In this document: piece by piece, positions 63,215-64,000 of the stretch
How the letters are laid out: every line of letters begins with the position of its first letter
How positions within the stretch are numbered: position 1 is the first letter of the stretch
Assembly (NCBI GenBank): GCA_016707525.1
Contig: JADJHP010000006.1
Coordinates: 1-64,000, forward strand
Source: Ignavibacteriota bacterium
GTDB taxonomy: Bacteria > Bacteroidota > Ignavibacteria > UBA10030 > UBA6906
DNA: 64,000 nt
Direction of reading: 5' to 3'
Notes under the pieces: model-generated
The model's database searches: none
What the model saw: the letters and a program-made list of their open reading frames with translations, nothing else
Told to the model about the DNA's origin: nothing
Made by a program: the position numbers and the translations under genes

Positions 63215-63296
63215 TTGGCCAACTACGTCCCCGGGATGCGCGGAAATACGTTGATATGCGTATTGCAACCAATTGGCCAATATTGGTACCTTGGTT
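63215..63296. promoter_or_regulatory. Palindrome cluster upstream of the receiver-PAS gene
   Basis: TTGGCCAA occurs at 63215-63222 and again at 63273-63280. The second copy lies within a larger palindromic array (63267-63296) flanked by AACCAA and TTGGTT and containing CCAATATTGG. The array ends 48 bases before the next start codon. It looks like an operator; the binding protein is unknown. Confidence 0.4.
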
Positions 63297-63343
63297 ACGA
63301 TTCTCCCAGCTGATTTCTTTTGACCATTCAGAACGATCTGTCT

Positions 63344-64000
63344 ATGACGATTCCATCTGAACACTCTTCGCGTACACCGAGCGATAGCCAGACCCTGAAG
63401 GTGCTGCTGGTCGATGATATTCAGGAGAACCTGGAACTCCTCGAAGATGTGCTGTCGGAGAACGGGTACCGCCCCATCATGGCCCGCAACGGGGTGGAGG
63501 CGCTGCACCTTCTCAAGGCGGAACCCTTCCACATGATCGTGGCTGATGCCATGATGCCAAAGATGGATGGGTTCCAGCTGTGCAAGGAGGTGAGGACATT
63601 GCCCGCGTGCGGGACCCTTCCTTTCATCATCTACACCGGCAACTATGTGGATGCAGGCGACCAGGAGTTTGCCCGGAGCATCGGGGTCGACCGGTACGTG
63701 GTCAAGTACGCGGGGCTTGGTGCGCTGGTACAGGCGATCAACGAGCTTGCCCAGCAGCACTATGGCCGTGTTCCTGACGAGCCGGCCCCTGCCATGGAGC
63801 AGCTCGATGACCAGGAGTTCCTGGAAAAGCACCGCGCGATCGTCATCAAGAAGCTCGAAGAGAAGATGGCGGAACTGGAGATGTACGCGGACACGCTGAT
63901 CAAGAAGAACCGTGAGATCCAGGCTTCGGAGGACCGGTACCGGACCCTCTTCGACCATGCAAGCATCGCGATCTTCGTTGTCGACCGTGAGACGGGCCGG
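63344..64000 (+). CDS. Receiver-PAS signalling protein, 5' part (runs off window)
   Basis: An open frame of 219 codons reaches the window end. The receiver domain (about 18-135) has VLLVDDIQENLELL, the phospho-acceptor Asp in MIVADAMMPKMDGF, and Lys in RYVVKYAG. A coiled-coil linker (EKHRAIVIKKLEEKMAELEM) and the start of a PAS domain (RYRTLFDHASIAIFVVDRET) follow. Such proteins usually continue into a histidine kinase or a diguanylate cyclase, but that part is outside the window. The stop is therefore missing only because of the edge. Confidence 0.85.
   Translation, partial: MTIPSEHSSRTPSDSQTLKVLLVDDIQENLELLEDVLSENGYRPIMARNGVEALHLLKAEPFHMIVADAMMPKMDGFQLCKEVRTLPACGTLPFIIYTGNYVDAGDQEFARSIGVDRYVVKYAGLGALVQAINELAQQHYGRVPDEPAPAMEQLDDQEFLEKHRAIVIKKLEEKMAELEMYADTLIKKNREIQASEDRYRTLFDHASIAIFVVDRETGR

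Noticed and set aside
62447..63958. Minus-strand open frame of about 500 codons across the two regulator genes
   Set aside because: It spans two plus-strand receiver-domain genes and their control region, so it is a shadow.

Overview
The window is a high-GC bacterial chromosome segment with about 44 readable genes, most on the plus strand, and one tRNA. A secreted protein at 3.4-5.0 kb ends in a type IX secretion (Por) sorting domain containing NYPNPFNPST. That motif is typical of Bacteroidota and Ignavibacteriota/Chlorobi-type relatives in the FCB group. The flagellar genes are unusual for that background: FlbT, two FlaF and two FlgM-like proteins beside two flagellins, as in Alphaproteobacteria. 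I infer an uncultured, flagellated, high-GC member of the FCB group. The taxonomy is inference, not proven.

Region 1 (0-23.9 kb) is mixed housekeeping and catabolism. It holds a GH51 arabinofuranosidase, a secreted YD-repeat protein, the T9SS cargo protein, two TPR proteins, two HisKA_2-type sensor kinases, an M28 peptidase and a GH2 hydrolase split by a frameshift. It also holds an SMR-like membrane protein and a compact operon of M24 X-Pro peptidase, radical-SAM activase and glycyl-radical enzyme. The last of these reads as a trans-4-hydroxyproline dehydratase (HypD). After it come a YbbN-like thioredoxin, tRNA-Val(TAC), a DUF4920 protein and a PepSY-type membrane protein.

Region 2 (24.0-57.3 kb) is a 33-kb island opening with a sigma-54-type promoter (TGGCAC-N5-TTGCA). 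It encodes a TPR-only protein, a run of SAM methyltransferases and GT2/GT4 glycosyltransferases (some fused into very large multidomain proteins), and then five consecutive genes carrying eight TPR + GT-B (GT9/OGT-like) modules. Many neighbouring genes overlap by 1-4 bases (ATGA, GTGA, TGATG), so they are probably translated as one coupled operon. Several genes here are broken by frameshifts, by poly-G tracts and by what look like internal deletions. Most of these resemble sequencing or assembly errors rather than decay.

Region 3 (57.3-62.2 kb) holds two nearly identical short flagellins. Each is preceded by sigma-28 promoters and a shared leader element, and each is followed by a long hairpin. 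The order is flagellin-flaF-flgM-flagellin-orphan-flbT-flaF-flgM. Together with region 2 this suggests a flagellin O-glycosylation system of the FlmG kind, in which TPRs hold the flagellin and the GT-B domain glycosylates it. Here the enzyme set is greatly expanded, with chain-extending GT2/GT4 enzymes and sugar or lipid methylation.

Region 4 (62.4-64 kb) has a NarL-type response regulator and the start of a receiver-PAS signalling protein that runs off the window end.
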